A stretch of DNA of 6,347 nt, from NCBI GenBank assembly GCA_030669445.1, contig DAOVDP010000073.1:1-6347 (forward strand). Reading direction: 5' to 3'. Position 1 is the stretch's first letter, and every line of letters begins with the position of its first letter. Source of the stretch: Candidatus Latescibacterota bacterium. Lineage in GTDB: Bacteria; Latescibacterota; MVCY01. Below the pieces are notes generated by a model. That model was not told where the DNA came from and made no database searches. It worked only from the letters and a program-made list of their open reading frames with translations. Below are positions 5,973 to 6,347 of this stretch, one piece after another. The translations under genes were made by a program, and so were the position numbers.

Positions 5973-6146
5973 TCATAGATCCTTTTTCGCCGCCGCATAG
6001 GAGAGGTCTAAAATCCTGCCTGGGACAAAGGGACCACGGTCGTTCACTCGGACTATGTCCGTCATAAACCCGTAAACGGGTGCGTCCAAATTGCCCGGCC
6101 CTTTCTACCAGGAAACTCCGCTTTTCTCTAATAGCCCACCTTTCAC
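5973..6146 (-). pseudogene. rlpA: RlpA-like (double-psi beta-barrel) remnant with in-frame stop
   Basis: Reading leftward from GTG 6144-6146, which overlaps the aminotransferase stop in a GTGA, the frame gives '[13 protein letters not shown]', a TAG stop at 6105-6107, then 44 more codons to the stop at 5973-5975. The later part holds 'TDIVRVNDRGPFVPGRILD' followed by 'LSYAAAKK', the hallmark C-terminal core of RlpA, a septal-ring peptidoglycan lytic transglycosylase; the Asp of 'NDRGPF' belongs to its active site. 'SGVSW' before the stop recalls the 'ASWYG' start of the RlpA barrel. The middle of the domain ('TAnGE ... LTAAHrTLPFGT') is absent, as are about 15 residues of the usual end and any signal peptide. 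It looks like a gene reduced by internal deletion plus a nonsense change. An ORF from the internal ATG of 'FMTDIV' would be too short to fold. Confidence 0.7.
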
Positions 6147-6347
6147 TCCCGCAGCTTATTCAGCCCCCTTTCAATCCTGTCCATTGCCTGTTCGATGTTC
6201 TCCATAGAGGTGGCGTAGGAGAGCCTGATATGGTTGTCGGCCCCGAAGCCAGCGCCAGGCACACAGGCCACTTTTTGCTCCTCCAAAAGAAAATCACAAA
6301 GCGACACGGAGCCGTCTATTCTGGTATCCCCTAACGAAGTACCATAA
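6143..6347 (-). CDS. aspC: Aspartate aminotransferase, C-terminal fragment (runs off window)
   Basis: The last 67 codons of a class I PLP-dependent aminotransferase, entering from the right edge and ending at the TGA at 6143-6145. The read stretch includes '[17 protein letters not shown]' then '[19 protein letters not shown]' and 'MDRIERGL'. The 'KVA-x-VPG-x-x-FG' and 'RLSYATS' blocks are the standard end of the aspartate aminotransferase subgroup. The Arg of 'HIRLSYA' is the conserved residue that binds the substrate alpha-carboxylate. The PLP lysine and the dimer region lie outside the window. The enzyme exchanges amino groups between aspartate and 2-oxoglutarate, giving oxaloacetate and glutamate; a related specificity (aromatic or prephenate) cannot be excluded from this end alone. 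Its stop overlaps the start of the RlpA-like remnant. Confidence 0.87.
   Translation of the reverse strand, partial: YGTSLGDTRIDGSVSLCDFLLEEQKVACVPGAGFGADNHIRLSYATSMENIEQAMDRIERGLNKLRE

Noticed and set aside
6068..6081. Palindrome ACCCGTAAACGGGT
   Set aside because: It lies inside the RlpA-like remnant, its loop is only 2 bases and no regulatory context is visible; probably incidental.
6080..6334. An 84-codon plus-strand open frame at the right end
   Set aside because: It is antisense to the aminotransferase end and the RlpA-like remnant, both supported by conserved motifs.
1..6347. CRISPR arrays, tRNA, rRNA, transposases or attachment sites
   Set aside because: I looked for regularly spaced repeats, tRNA-like cloverleafs, rRNA-like stretches and transposase motifs and found none I could support.

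Overview
The window is bacterial DNA with dense, short-spaced genes and strong AGGAGG-type ribosome binding sites. The best clue to the host is the large secreted protease. It ends in a 'FQNIPNPFN ... GVYLYRLTTEYYTSTKRMLFLK'-type C-terminal domain of the FlgD-Ig / type IX sorting (type A) kind and carries CARDB, InlB-like and 'GWNL/GKGYW' modules. This architecture is typical of the FCB supergroup and neighbouring candidate phyla (KSB1, Zixibacteria, WOR-3, Latescibacteria-like). The assignment is an inference from domain style; no rRNA or marker gene is present.

Layout. (1) 1-768, plus strand: a VapBC-type toxin-antitoxin operon, with a ribbon-helix-helix antitoxin followed by a PIN-domain ribonuclease toxin whose GTG start overlaps the antitoxin stop. 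(2) 769-1408: 640 bases with no intact gene. It holds a minus-strand remnant of an XRE-type helix-turn-helix regulator that has lost its start and first helix, a plus-strand terminator-like hairpin inside that remnant, a nested inverted repeat of about 110 bp, and a terminator-like hairpin that overlaps the likely promoter of the next gene. (3) 1409-5856, plus strand: a two-gene secretion operon. The first gene is a 1254-residue multidomain subtilisin-like protease. Fourteen bases later comes a 222-residue exported protein with two dockerin/EF-hand-like calcium loops. The two proteins share an unnamed beta-rich domain, so they are linked by descent as well as by position. (4) 5931-5970: a bidirectional terminator. 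(5) 5973-6347, minus strand: the C-terminal end of an aspartate aminotransferase running off the window, overlapped at its stop by an apparent RlpA-like remnant (double-psi beta-barrel lytic transglycosylase family) with an in-frame stop codon.

How it fits together: the protease and the dockerin-like protein are probably co-transcribed and exported through Sec, the protease then being anchored or secreted by its C-terminal domain. The TA module and the decayed genes around it mark the left part and the far right edge as turnover-prone. No CRISPR array, tRNA, rRNA or insertion-sequence transposase was seen. The least explained items are the domain shared by the two secreted proteins and the structured non-coding stretch at 1215-1374.
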